Assembly (NCBI GenBank): GCA_000750105.3
Contig: JPHH03000003.1
Span: 682,001-746,000, forward strand
Source of the DNA: Tolypocladium sp. Sup5 PDA-1
Lineage: Eukaryota > Ascomycota > Sordariomycetes > Hypocreales > Ophiocordycipitaceae
Direction: 5' to 3'
Length of the DNA: 64,000 nucleotides
A program made the translations under genes and the position numbers. Positions 10,711-21,200 of the stretch are shown one piece after another. How positions within the stretch are numbered: position 1 is the stretch's first letter; each line of letters begins with the position of its first letter. The notes beneath the pieces were generated by a model that saw nothing but the letters and a program-made list of their open reading frames with translations, made no database searches and was not told where the DNA came from.

Positions 10711-11594
10711 ATGGCATCCAACGCCCCTGCTAGATGCTGCACAGTTGGGTCCCTGCACGAGTGAGTTGCCAGCCACATCGTGTCGCAGCACCAAACTGTG
10801 CATGAAGACTCACCCATTTTGAACCGAGTAGAGGCACTCCAACCGGAAGACTCATCAAAATAGACGGCCAGATTGATGCTTACCTAGCAACGCCAACATC
10901 AAATGCGTCGCATCCAAACATCGGAGTCCTCTACGTCCCAGACATTCTCGGCATCTGGCACAACAGCAAACTCATGGCCGATGCCTTTGCCGCCGCGGGA
11001 TACACATGTATTGTTTTGGACATATTCAATGGCGACCCTGCGCCAATGAACATGCCGGATGGGTTTGACATCATGGGTTGGCTTGCAGAGGGTTCTGATG
11101 GGAACAACCCTCATGCACCGGAGGCGATAGATCCAATTATTATCGCGGGCATCAAGCATCTGAAAGGCCTGGGGGCGTCAAGAGTCGCTGCAGTTGGGTA
11201 CTGCCTAGGCGCCAAGGTGAGTGACCGGATATTACAACTGATCTTGGGGAGGCTGACAGTGAATTAGTATGTCATCCGCCACTTCAAAGACGGCATCGAA
11301 TGCGGCTTCATCGCCCACCCCTCGTTCGTTGAGCCCGACGAGCTAGGCGGAATGACTGGGCCGCTGTCCGTTGCCGCCGCTGAAAACGACGACATCTTCC
11401 CAATGGATAAGCGATACGTGTCCGAGACGGTCCTCGGCAACACGGGACAGGAGTATCAGATCAACCTCTTTTCTGGTGTCGCGCATGGATTCGCTGTGCG
11501 GGGAGATCCCAAGGACAGGACACAAAGATTTGCCAAGGAACAGGCGTTTCTGCAGGCAATTGCGTGGTTCAACCATCACCTCGTGAGTGAATAG
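10711..11594 (+). CDS. Dienelactone hydrolase family protein, catalytic triad intact
   Basis: A cytosolic alpha/beta hydrolase of the carboxymethylenebutenolidase family (PF01738 type), 253 aa, which usually opens lactone rings such as dienelactones. Exons are 10711-10760, 10832-11216 and 11268-11594. Splice junctions restore the HEGTPTGRLIKIDGQIDAYL and YCLGAK-YVIRHFKD segments. The expected triad is visible: Cys141 in GYCLGAK, an Asp at 186 or 187 in AENDDIF, and His218 in GVAHGF. The start is the first in-frame ATG with MASNAPARCC, a common beginning for fungal members. It pairs head to head with the SDR and has a decayed paralogue at 3.4-3.75 kb. A role in ring-cleavage or lactone breakdown with the nearby monooxygenase is inferred. 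The exact substrate is unknown. Confidence 0.9.
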
Positions 11595-12578
11595 CTCATC
11601 TCATCACTCGGGTGCGTAACGGCTGCTGGGAGGCTCATCTGTTCGTCCTTGAATCATCTCTTGGGCTATTTGGAGCCAGTAAAGCGCGAAACAAAATTGT
11701 TGCAGCCAGACAAGTACTCGGCCGGTCTCGAGATCTGTAGAAGAGGGTGAAGGTCCTCTGTATGACGAACTACACATATGTTCTGAACTCCTCCGTGCCG
11801 CGCACAGTCCACATTCCCGCCCAGAGGCTTCACAGCCAATGCCCGACAGTGAAGTCAAGAGAACGAGTTGGAACCGGTTGGGTCCAAAGCCAACCAACTG
11901 GACCTCTGGATTGGCTAGTTGCCAAGGTTGGGGAGTGAGATCTCACTTGGGTTGGACTAGTTGGTTGATTACTCACTCTGGCCCAGGCATATCACTAGCA
12001 TATGCTCGCGAATCTTCAGGCAGTTTGGAAACGAGTTCGTACCCGTGTCGGGCGTCATGTCTTCGCACCTACTGTACTGAGGGTTGCGTGTATATTTTAT
12101 CATTATTTAATTATACGCTAGGGACCCAAGTAGGTATCTAGTCCTCAGCTACTCAGAACTCCGCCACATGATACGCCCGGATGCATTTCGTACTTTCCAA
12201 GGATATCGTCCCCAAGCCGTGGCATATACATACGATAGTATTTTTGCCTTATTCGCAAATGGCAAATATAAATAAACTCTTAGTAAATGACCTTTGCATG
12301 ATTTGTGTTGAATAATGTGTGGGGTAGGGACCACATGAGATACAAGATACTGAGCACAAAAGGGTACAGAAAGAGAACTATTTGATGATGCTATGATGGT
12401 TTACTAATGTCTGCCGTACAGGCCCTGCAAACATATCCAACACCGGACCCGACACTGTTGGCCCTATGTAAGTTATAAACTCATCCATACAGAAAGTCGA
12501 CGCAGAAGACATCATTGAACTCACTGAATGATGCAATAGCGAATCAAAGTCAGATATTTGATCTTCGTCATCTGGACG
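11595..12578. other. Intergenic between convergent genes
   Basis: About 980 bp. The right half (12080-12350) is AT-richer and likely includes 3' untranslated sequence. No gene was supported. Confidence 0.4.
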
Positions 12579-12788
12579 TTAACCGGCCGACGACATGAAT
12601 TCCTCACAGTCATCGCACTTTTGGTGGTCACATCCTGTACAAATGGTGTTCATATCATTTACTGATTGACCACAGTTACAGCAATCCCAGTAGTCATCTG
12701 TTTGCGAAGTGTGAATGCTGCCGCTGCCGCTGCCGCTGCCACTATCGTCGCTGGTGCTGGATCTGCCGCTATCAGAACTGAAGCTCAT
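12579..12788 (-). CDS. 69-aa Cys-rich zinc-binding small protein
   Basis: A single-exon small ORF with an ATG at 12788. The N-terminal half is Ser/Gly/Asp-rich and disordered (a GSGSGSGS run). The C-terminal half has WDCCNCGQSV, then CTGCDHQKCDDC, so paired Cys (CxxC ... CxxCx4CxxC) likely hold one zinc ion as in RanBP2-like or zinc-ribbon mini-proteins common in filamentous fungi. It has no signal peptide. The upstream 180 bp on its strand is free of other genes and pyrimidine-rich, as expected for a leader. It could be a protein-interaction module; the function is unknown. Spliced 5' exons cannot be excluded. Confidence 0.55.
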   Translation of the reverse strand: MSFSSDSGRSSTSDDSGSGSGSGSIHTSQTDDYWDCCNCGQSVNDMNTICTGCDHQKCDDCEEFMSSAG

Positions 12789-14907
12789 AGTGAATATATG
12801 TAGGATAGTCGCGTAAGTTGGTAGATTGTAAAAGAGGTAGGAATGGTGGAGAAGGTACTTGTGATGTGAATGAACGCTGATGATTTTCTACGGAGTATCA
12901 GCTCCTTCAAATCAAGGGGAGTCATGGTATTTGTAGAGAACTGAAGGTGCCCGAGCAGAGCAATCGCCAACGTTTGTTAATGAATACGAGTTTCACTTTC
13001 TCAAGGATTCCAAAAGGCCCTGACATTGGCCGCCTTGTGGGCCGCCAAAGCGCGCTTCTGCAACGAAAGTACATGATGTTGGCCATTTGCGCTGCTCTGA
13101 TGGCTGCTGGTACTTGCTTGTGATCGCCATTGATTTCTTTTCTAAGGGGTGCAAGGGTCGAAGGGCAAAACGCAAGGTGCGTGTGGGTCGGTGCTTCCGA
13201 ACTCCTGTCGAGGAAAAATAATCGACCAGTCATGAACATGCCATTGGTCGATGTTGAGGTGTCGTGAGCTGCAGGTTTGCTGTAGATCGGCCATGAAACC
13301 TTTGCCTGGCGGCAAACTGGCGGCAAACTGAACGCGAACCATCCGAGCGCTTACGAGTAGAGCGCTTGGGGAGAAGGAGGCCCGGCTTACAGGCCAAGAT
13401 CCTGGACCGAGTAAGGGTTTGGATCGTGACAATCCATTAATAGCGGTCATGACCCCATTGGAGCCGCCCGACAAATGTGATACCTGACATGCTGACTTTG
13501 AATCACCAATGCTTGGCTGCCCCGTATCCAATTACTGCAGGCGATGCTAATAATACGAGACAAGCGCCGGCCCCGGCCGCAACCCAGTGGGAACCGCCCT
13601 TGGCCAATCGGACTATGTGCGAGAACCCACAGGCGCAACATTGAACTCCCCACAACCCTGCGTGGCTCCCGAGCCGCCGAGAGAGGCCAATCGTATCGTC
13701 GTTGCGCCAACTGATGTTCTGCATCGTAGCTTGGACAAGAAAATTGCGGCCTTGGCCCACAAGGCCTGAAGCGCGTTTCAGTAATACTCGTATGTTATTT
13801 TTCTGATAGCAGTTCCGCCCCGCAGACCCCAAAATAATCACAAATCACATTTAGCCGCCACTGTCGTGAGAAGAGGATTATTTTGTCAGGTCTGATAAGA
13901 GTAGGCTTGAGAAAGTTGGGCGGGGCTAGTCAACCTACGCTGATAATTGGCAGCCCATGTGCTTCGCCAGAAACGGACCTTTTCACTTTCTTCTCGGGGT
14001 ACTTGGTTTGAAGGAAATAAATCGGGTTGCAACCTACTAGTTGTGGGCTACAACTATTAAAAGGTACTCAGCTAGCTAGGGATAACGAAGGGAACACTAC
14101 TACCTACGAAGTACGCACGTAAGACATGAATACTAAAGTGATGAAATCCAAAGCAGGAGTGGCCTCCCATGCACCTTCAATAACTCAAAAGTTTTGCCAA
14201 CATCTTCGGTTGCATGGGCTATTCCCAAGCTAGGTTTCTGCCTCTTCAATTCACAAAGTGATTATCGGCTATACCGCATGCCCGAAGTGCGCTGCAAGAC
14301 ATTATCGTAGAGCACACTGACATCGCTTTTTAGTGCCAGCATTTGCCTCACCTCAAGACACAACGTATATTTTGCTTGACCTTAGCCAGCTCATTCCCAT
14401 GTGACGTCGCATTCCCATGGCCAGACGAGCCAATTTCCGCCACAAATTGTCGTGGCTGGCAACGCCATCCTCAGCCTCTTGCCGTCCGCTTTAAGCCCCT
14501 CGTCGCTTTGTAGATTACAACGTCCGGCCCATAAGTCTTGTGACGTAGCTATGCCCTTGACGATTTAATGGCTATGTGCAAACCAGCAAGTTTGGCGCCG
14601 CCTTTCCGCCACCTTGCAGCTCCATTTGGTTCGTCATGCTGATTGTCGAGTTATATTTGACCGTCTCGAGATGTAATTCTTCCGTGAGAGCGTCTGCGCG
14701 AGCCGAACTGTTTACCAAGCCGCATTAGGATGTGGCCTGCACTCCTTATAAAACAGGGTTATATGTCTTAGTAGGCTTGGGTGAACTTCGAGAGCGGCGG
14801 CTGCTTTTGGTGTCATTCTTGTCATCGCCCCTGTGAATGATTTCGTTAGCATTTCCAAAGCTGTAGTAGCATCTCGGGGCCGCACCTAAGTCTGCTTATG
14901 GCATATG
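12789..14907. other. Gene-poor intergenic tract, first part
   Basis: Minus-strand frames of 110-130 codons near 12922-13841 overlap each other and carry no recognisable motif, so they are left out. A TACGGAGTA-like word occurs near 12889, and TACGAAGTAC near 14104. Confidence 0.4.
14747..14753 (+). promoter_or_regulatory. Orphan TATA-like box
   Basis: TATAAAA lies in an otherwise gene-poor tract, followed by a pyrimidine-rich stretch. No plus-strand coding sequence with an ATG follows at the expected distance, so it may be chance or mark a non-coding transcript. Confidence 0.2.
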
Positions 14908-15291
14908 TCAAGGCCACCTCTTGTACAAGTCTCTAGTTGCGTTGACAACGGTAAAAAACCACCGGCTGTACTCGGCCGCTTGTATGATGGTCACAGATAG
15001 AGTTCTCCAGTTTATGGCCTTCCAGGCAGCAACGCCTCTCTGGAGCAAGTCAGGACTGGCTCCGCACACTAGAAATGCTGTTCCAAGCACAACCATGGCT
15101 GTTCGAGGACCGATATGTAATGTGGCGCTACTAATTGACCAGTTTCTACTACTGAAGACTGCTTCAGCTTGGATTTGCTTGCGTGACATGAGGGGACAGC
15201 TGGGGGCAACATACTCATAAACCAGTCCTAGGCCAATGTTGGTGAGTTGGCTGGATATTATGTTCCCGTCGGGCGATGTTGTTTTGGCCAT
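14908..15291 (-). CDS. Possible 127-aa hypothetical protein
   Basis: An ATG-initiated single frame. It contains two short hydrophobic stretches (AMVVLGTAFLVCGASP near the middle), then WKAINWRTLSVTIIQAAEYS and a basic end. There is no known domain. The opposite strand has a comparable open frame, so coding status is uncertain. The nearest supported genes are more than 2 kb away. Confidence 0.22.
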   Translation of the reverse strand: MAKTTSPDGNIISSQLTNIGLGLVYEYVAPSCPLMSRKQIQAEAVFSSRNWSISSATLHIGPRTAMVVLGTAFLVCGASPDLLQRGVAAWKAINWRTLSVTIIQAAEYSRWFFTVVNATRDLYKRWP

Positions 15292-16372
15292 TGTCGTCTA
15301 CGTAACTTTGAGCAACGTCGCGAACACAGGGTGGCTTGTTTGGATCAGGCTCCAGTTGCGTTCGCGGCTCCCACGCGTCAGCGAAGCAGCCGGAATCGGA
15401 TTACGTCAGCTTGCATGACTTCCGGATACGGATTTTATTTCACCCGGAAGAGAGCTCCGGGAGGGCCATATCGTAAAGTATGAAGATAAGCGCAGGCGCG
15501 CGTTCGGTAAGTGGAGGAATTCTCGGAATAAGGATAATGCGAGAACGCTCACGATTTTGGCAGTGGAGCAAGCAGGCAGCGGACCCACTAGGCCTCACGT
15601 ACTTCGTACGTACTTGGAAGTACAATATCATTAACGCTTTGTCTTAGAATAGGCTCGCACGAGCGATAAGTGCAGTGTAGTGGCGTGTTTTGCATAAAGC
15701 TAGATCAACTTCTATTCTCATATAATTCACGAGTGATACGAAGTAACCCCCAAAGCGCGGCGTCTAATTAGCCGCATCCGCGAAAAGTGACCTGCTTACT
15801 CCTTGAGACTGCCAAAGGGATAGGGGCAACACACACGAATATTACGGAGTACTCACAAGCAAATCTCTATTTGCAGAGTAGGAGGCGGGCCCTAGCCTGG
15901 TTGCGTGTCAGCCACCTCCCGACCCTAGCAAGGTACTGTGAACATCTGAGTCGCCCGCCTCCCTCACTGTCAAGACCACCAAAGACGGCGGCCCATCCCA
16001 CCCGATTCGGTGGGCTCAGCAGCGCTTTCTATCATTAATCTGTATGGTCCGATCATTTATGATCTCAACTCACAACATTTCGCATACTAATTGGAAAATT
16101 TTACAATCTTCTTAATGAGCTTCTTAACACTGCCGAGTGTTACAATGTAATGCCTATGGCGGCTTGCGCGGTGGTGTTTCCAATCTCGCGGCCAGTGAAT
16201 TCAAATTCTCTCAGCTTTCGCAACTGGAAAGGAACAACGAGCCTGACTGGATGATGAGAGAGGCTGACAGCGGCTGATTCGGCGACTGCAGGAGACGCTG
16301 GCCTGGCGGCGCCGGTGTAATAAAAGAGACGACTGACTGAGAGTAAGCGGACGATCATTGGGCACCCGGCTC

Positions 16373-16419
16373 AGACCTCGGCTCGAATCTAACTTAGACC
16401 TCGGCTCAGACCTCAACTC
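16373..16419. repeat. Three copies of a 12-bp unit
   Basis: AGACCTCGGCTC occurs at 16373-16384 and 16396-16407, followed at once by the variant AGACCTCAACTC at 16408-16419. This is a local duplication of unknown origin in a non-coding tract. Confidence 0.7.
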
Positions 16420-16951
16420 AAGTCTAACCCTCATAAACATACGAAAGGAAGAGAAGGAGGATAATGAATGAAGAGACTAGAGAGGCCACGAAGTACGGTA
16501 ATGAGGCGCGCAGTCTGGTCGTCTGGGCTAGGGCCATGATCTAAATGCATTGCGTCTACGGATTAGGGATCGAAAACCCTACGGAGTGGGGACTAGCATC
16601 GCATATTAGCAGAAAGCCTTACTATCCTCGGAAGCTCGAAGAAGGAAACCGGCTTAGGAGCTGTCGATCTAAGGCAATAAGGAGAGGAGCACTTACGATG
16701 TACGTCGAAAGACAGGTCGCACGGCGACAGACTTAGCAGCGCGTGAAACGGGGCTGGTCTCCGAGCCGAAATGACGAATTCCAAGTGAAGGGATTAGTAC
16801 AGGTGCAAACGGAGAAGAGACAAGGATGCGAAGACCGGGTGTCCAACGGAGCTGAGCGCAGAAGAGGAGGGAAAGAGGAGAAGGGAACTCCAGTGTACAA
16901 GGAGAAAGAGGAGGATATAGGTCGATTTATTCATACGGCACGGGGCACAGC

Positions 16952-16972
16952 CTATTGGGGCGCGCCCAATAG
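16952..16972. repeat. Short perfect hairpin
   Basis: Arms CTATTGGG and CCCAATAG are exact reverse complements around a GCGCG loop. A second small hairpin (CCACC...GGTGG) follows within 40 bp. No gene context explains it. Confidence 0.5.
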
Positions 16973-17071
16973 CGGCGAGAGCGCCTTGCCCGATGGAGGA
17001 TGCCACCATCCCCGGTGGGAGCAACAGCGTGTTCCAGACTACAGCGAGTGTGTGCTTAGTAGCACAAAAAA

Positions 17072-18260
17072 CTAGTCAAGAACATGGCTATGATATACTA
17101 AGCTTGAGAGGTCATCTGATAAATCCGGGCCATCACCCTCGAGGTCAGCCTCGCTCTCGTCACTTTCAACCACCTCTATGTCTGTCTCCAGCATGTCCAT
17201 GTCATCAAACTGGACGTGCCACTCCGGAGGCTCGTTTTGGGATAAACAGTGCCGCAGCAGCGACGGAGAGATAACTACGGAGGTCGTACTGGTTACCATT
17301 GTTATGGAGTTGATGCCTGGCCCATCGAAGCCGCTGAGTAACTTCTGGAGGGAGGCCTGAGAAAGACGGAATAGTATTGAATAACCTCGTGACATTATGC
17401 CCAGTTGGTAGCATGATAGCAGGGTGGCTAAGCAAAGTATCCGGGCCCTCTCTCAAAATTATTCCAGATGGTATGGGAACACGAAAGCCCGCGGCTCCAA
17501 TTTTCCACGGCATGATGTATTCCAACCTCTCGCCACTGCCTCAGTTAGGACCAGCTAGAAGGGTCGTATGTCGCAGTGCCCGCCGGCAAAGACGGTTACT
17601 AGTATTCTGGCTAGCAGAAAGTACCTCGACGATTTGGTCAATGGCGCTTAGCCAATCTTGCCGAACTACGCTCTCAAGATGTTGGAACTTTTGTGCAGTC
17701 AAGACTCTGGGAGTAGTATCAGGTGACAGATCTTCGGAAAGGCGGTGGCTGGAGGAGACGAATCTCAAGCGGATATGGTGGTTGTCTTGGGGCGGCGAAA
17801 AGTAAGGGGCCTAGTACTGGATCTGAAAGAAGGCCGGCTTCCCATGATGCCACATGTCGCGAGTATGCTTAGTGCCACCTTCCTTCCACTGGGCGCTATT
17901 AAAAGCGACCATAATACAGCTGCCGATAATGCGCCTGAGGTGGTCATCAAAAGCTTTGACGGTCCGGTAGACTTGGAGGAAGTGGATTCGGTTCCATTTC
18001 GGTGGAGTTGAGCGGCCGAAGAGGTGTTCAAAAATAAAATCCGACCAGCTATCCTTTGGAGGCGGTCGACTGCTAGAATCCAACAGCAGCTTGACGACCC
18101 TGACGTGACCCTTGACGGTAGCTAGGGAAAGAGACGTCTATCTGAAACGTTTCGATGAATTCGCGTCGGCTCCTTCAATGACAAGCAGCAGTTCAACCAC
18201 CCTTGGCAGCGTAGGGAGGGCAGTTGAAGACCTCGAGGTGACAATCAGTTGTGCAAATGG
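17072..18260 (-). pseudogene. Ankyrin-repeat protein remnant or broken multi-exon gene
   Basis: One minus-strand frame reads RVVELLLVIEGADANSS, then an in-frame TAG at 18138-18140, then TSLSLATVKGHVRVVKLLLD and about 90 more residues to 17811. The two ankyrin-like blocks (a VVxLLL helix, the A/G-ADAN turn, SLxxATxxGHVxVVKLLLD) lie in the same frame on both sides of the stop, so a glutamine codon changed by one C-to-T step is a likely cause. Further frames at 17768-17541, 17525-17205 and 17395-17072 could be later exons; the last ends in an acidic Asp/Glu/Ser tail. I could not join them all with good splice sites. It could be a live gene whose intron I missed, but decay is the simpler reading. 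Confidence 0.4.
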
Positions 18261-21200
18261 GCCAGGGGCGACGGGTCCATCATGACCAAGCGGACGAGAC
18301 AAGAACCACCATGCATGCGACATGCCCAAAGTCCTGAATGCTCGAGCAAGGGATGGGCCGAGTCAGCACTCAAATTGGGTGTGCTGGCGGAAAGGCGGAA
18401 AACTCTTGATAGCTCTTCCTACGGCAAGATTATCGTTTCCTGGTCGTTGCTGCCTCCCTCCTGTCTCTTTTAACCGAGCAAAACGTGGCTGCGGTCGCCA
18501 AGGTAGGCAACCACAAGATGAAAGGGGCAATGTCGTGGCCGACGTGGCCGTCAGCTCTTCGTGTCCCCCCTTTCCTCGCCGGCGACCCATGTCATGACCC
18601 ATGATATAATAGCTCAGAGAATCGCATCTTCCCGATCTTTAGCTCGCAAGATTCCAGAAAGCCACGGATGTGTACTCATGCAATGAGAAGAGTCCGAAAA
18701 TGACCGGCTCATTCTCATCGCACCTCGGTCCTGCGTTGCTGCATTCAGCTCGGGCAAGCTGCAGGCGGTGCGGTCGGGAAGGCGGTGCCGTTAAGCCGAG
18801 GATTAGACCTCAAACTTAGGTATATATCCGTAGGGGCGTACGCCCTATACCGTCTCTTATATAAGTAAGATAGATATAGTTACCTATACTATAGTTGTCG
18901 ACCGGCCAAGGCCCTCGGAGCGGATGATCCAACTATGAGTAGGTACTCCATGGCTCGCTACGAGATGGCTTGGCTCGAACTCCCAAGGCTCTAAGCAAGC
19001 ATAGGTACCTTTGAACAAGAACAAGCTGTCGGCTAAGGGACTCCACCAACCACGTGCGGATGCCCTGCAGAAACATAAGCCGAGGTGGGGTGGCGTCAGC
19101 CTTATTGCTAACTTGAGAGCCTCCCTAGGTGGGGACTTGAAGTCGCTGTTGGTCCGGGCTTCGAGCTGAAGTTTGAACTTTTGGAACCCCAGCGGCCATG
19201 GCGCCGTGGCACCCACAAGCTACAACCACTCTGGGAGGAGTGACAACAACCTGGCTCATGGAATCGACCACTTTCGGCCCATGTGGGACCCAAAGTTCCC
19301 AGGTACCAGGTGACGCTGGTCTCGGCCGTTACATAGGTTTCTTTATTACATGCATCGTCGGCAAGAAGCCCGGCGTGGGGGGTCGCCAACGGGGCGGTTG
19401 GCAACGGCCTCAACTGTGGACTCAAAGCCCTACGCACTGGCCTCGAGGGTGATGTATCAACTGAACATGGAGACACGGCAACATGGCACCCTCGCTCGAC
19501 AGTTCACGGTCCCAAAACCGGGGTAGCGGAAGGCCTCCCACTGACAAACGGCCCACTCACCGTGATTAGTAACGTTGCGAGTACTCGTACTCGTATTCTC
19601 GCATGGCACGTCGGCGCTTTCCTCGAACCGCGGCGACGATCCTTGGAGCTTGTTGGGGACGGGAGAGCCCGCATGATGAGGATTCTGTGACTGAATACTT
19701 TTAGGAACCGCCGTTACTAGCATCGCCGGGAACGGCAGGCTTTGGCACCTTGCCTTGCACGCATTTGGGTCGGATCCTCGGTGATCGAGAGACGAGCCGC
19801 CCAAGTCGGGTGGCTAACGTCTCGACCGACCGCCGCATCTCGCTCGGCTCATCGCGGCCCTCCCTGCTTGCTGCCTCGGGCGAATGTACAGCGAAGCCAC
19901 GTGCCTCGAGAGCGGATCGCAGCTGCCCGCGCTGGGCAGGTGCGCAATATCTGCGCATGCACACGGAGCCACCGTGGCTCCATATCTGGGGACGGGATTG
20001 AGGAGACGGATGACATACTCCTATGGACTGGAGTAGCACAGCACTACTGCCACAATTTGGGCGTTGTGTACGGACTATTGAGTGTTAATCCTAGTAGGAG
20101 ATTTCTTGGGGTTCTAGCGCGGCACTCCAGAAGGCGGATCGTGCTCTAGCCGGCTGCTTGACGAGGCATGGAGTTGACGGTTGAAGCAATGGTTCCGGCT
20201 TTGAAACGGGAGTTGTGGTTCATTACACCCTTCTAGGATCACAAATCCCGCTGGAGTACTTCGTACAAGCCCCACGATCGACAGAGGAGTATCGGTACCT
20301 TGAAACAAGCATAGATTCACTAATAGAGTAAGTACCTATACTCCTCAGCAAACAACTATCCCTCCATCAAAGATCGAGGCATTGCTGCAGCCTGCCCATC
20401 GCAATAGATCCTCTGACATTAACAAAAGAGGGTACCTACGCGTGTAACCTACTATATAAAAATACTAGTGGCGGTTAAGCCAGTAAGAACGTTCGTCGTG
20501 GGGCTTGTACATCAGCGGGATTTGTGATCCTAGAAGGGTGTAGTTGCATCCCGGACGGAGCAGTGGACCCCGGGACCAGGGAGCACTGGGACGAACTGGG
20601 ACCATCTTCCCTAGCAAGCCTACGAGTAGTACCAGGGCACGGCCAATCTCGTCGAGATCGACGACAACTGGGGCTGCGGGCCTCCCCTACCGACGTTTCA
20701 CCTCGGTACGAAGCCAGCCGGCAACAGGCAACTGGATTGTGCGGAGCAAATGGTGGTGTAGTACGGAGTACCCGGACTCCTGCCGTGCCTGTGTCAGCCT
20801 CCTTGGGACGACTCACGAGGTCGTCATTCCTGCGTTTCCGGAAGCCTTTAGCCGGAGTTGACGCTTTTGACCCTCGGCCGTCCTGTGGATGTTCTGGAAG
20901 AACCTAACCACCCTGTCCTGCCTCTGCAGTATTGTACGGGTATCTCCTGAGCCTCGAGTCGTGGGATAAGTATGGACAAGGCTGGCTGACGAAATCGCCG
21001 GCTCAGCCACCGGGCACCTATTACTCGTAAGTACCTGGCTGGCGCTCGCGGGGCGTTTCGAGGTCCCCGACAACGATCCATGGCCATGGGCTCCAGTGCG
21101 GCACGTGCCTCACCCGACTCGCGACGTCGGGCAGGTGACGGCACTTGACGGGAGTTGGCTGACTACGAGTAATGATGCGCACGCGCATGTACGGCATGCA

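Larger units (their letters stand above)
15292..17071. other. Gene-poor intergenic tract with small repeats
   Basis: No coding gene is supported. The tract holds GTAC-centred words at 15598-15623 and 15843-15854, a threefold 12-bp repeat at 16373-16419, long purine-rich stretches (16440-16490 and 16850-16920), and a short perfect hairpin at 16952-16972. Confidence 0.4.

Noticed and set aside
13142..13841. Two overlapping minus-strand frames of 112 and 129 codons
   Set aside because: No motif, no leader, mutually overlapping, in gene-poor DNA.
16137..17070. Possible solo LTR starting TGTTACAATG
   Set aside because: No matching CA end, no target duplication and no second copy in the window.
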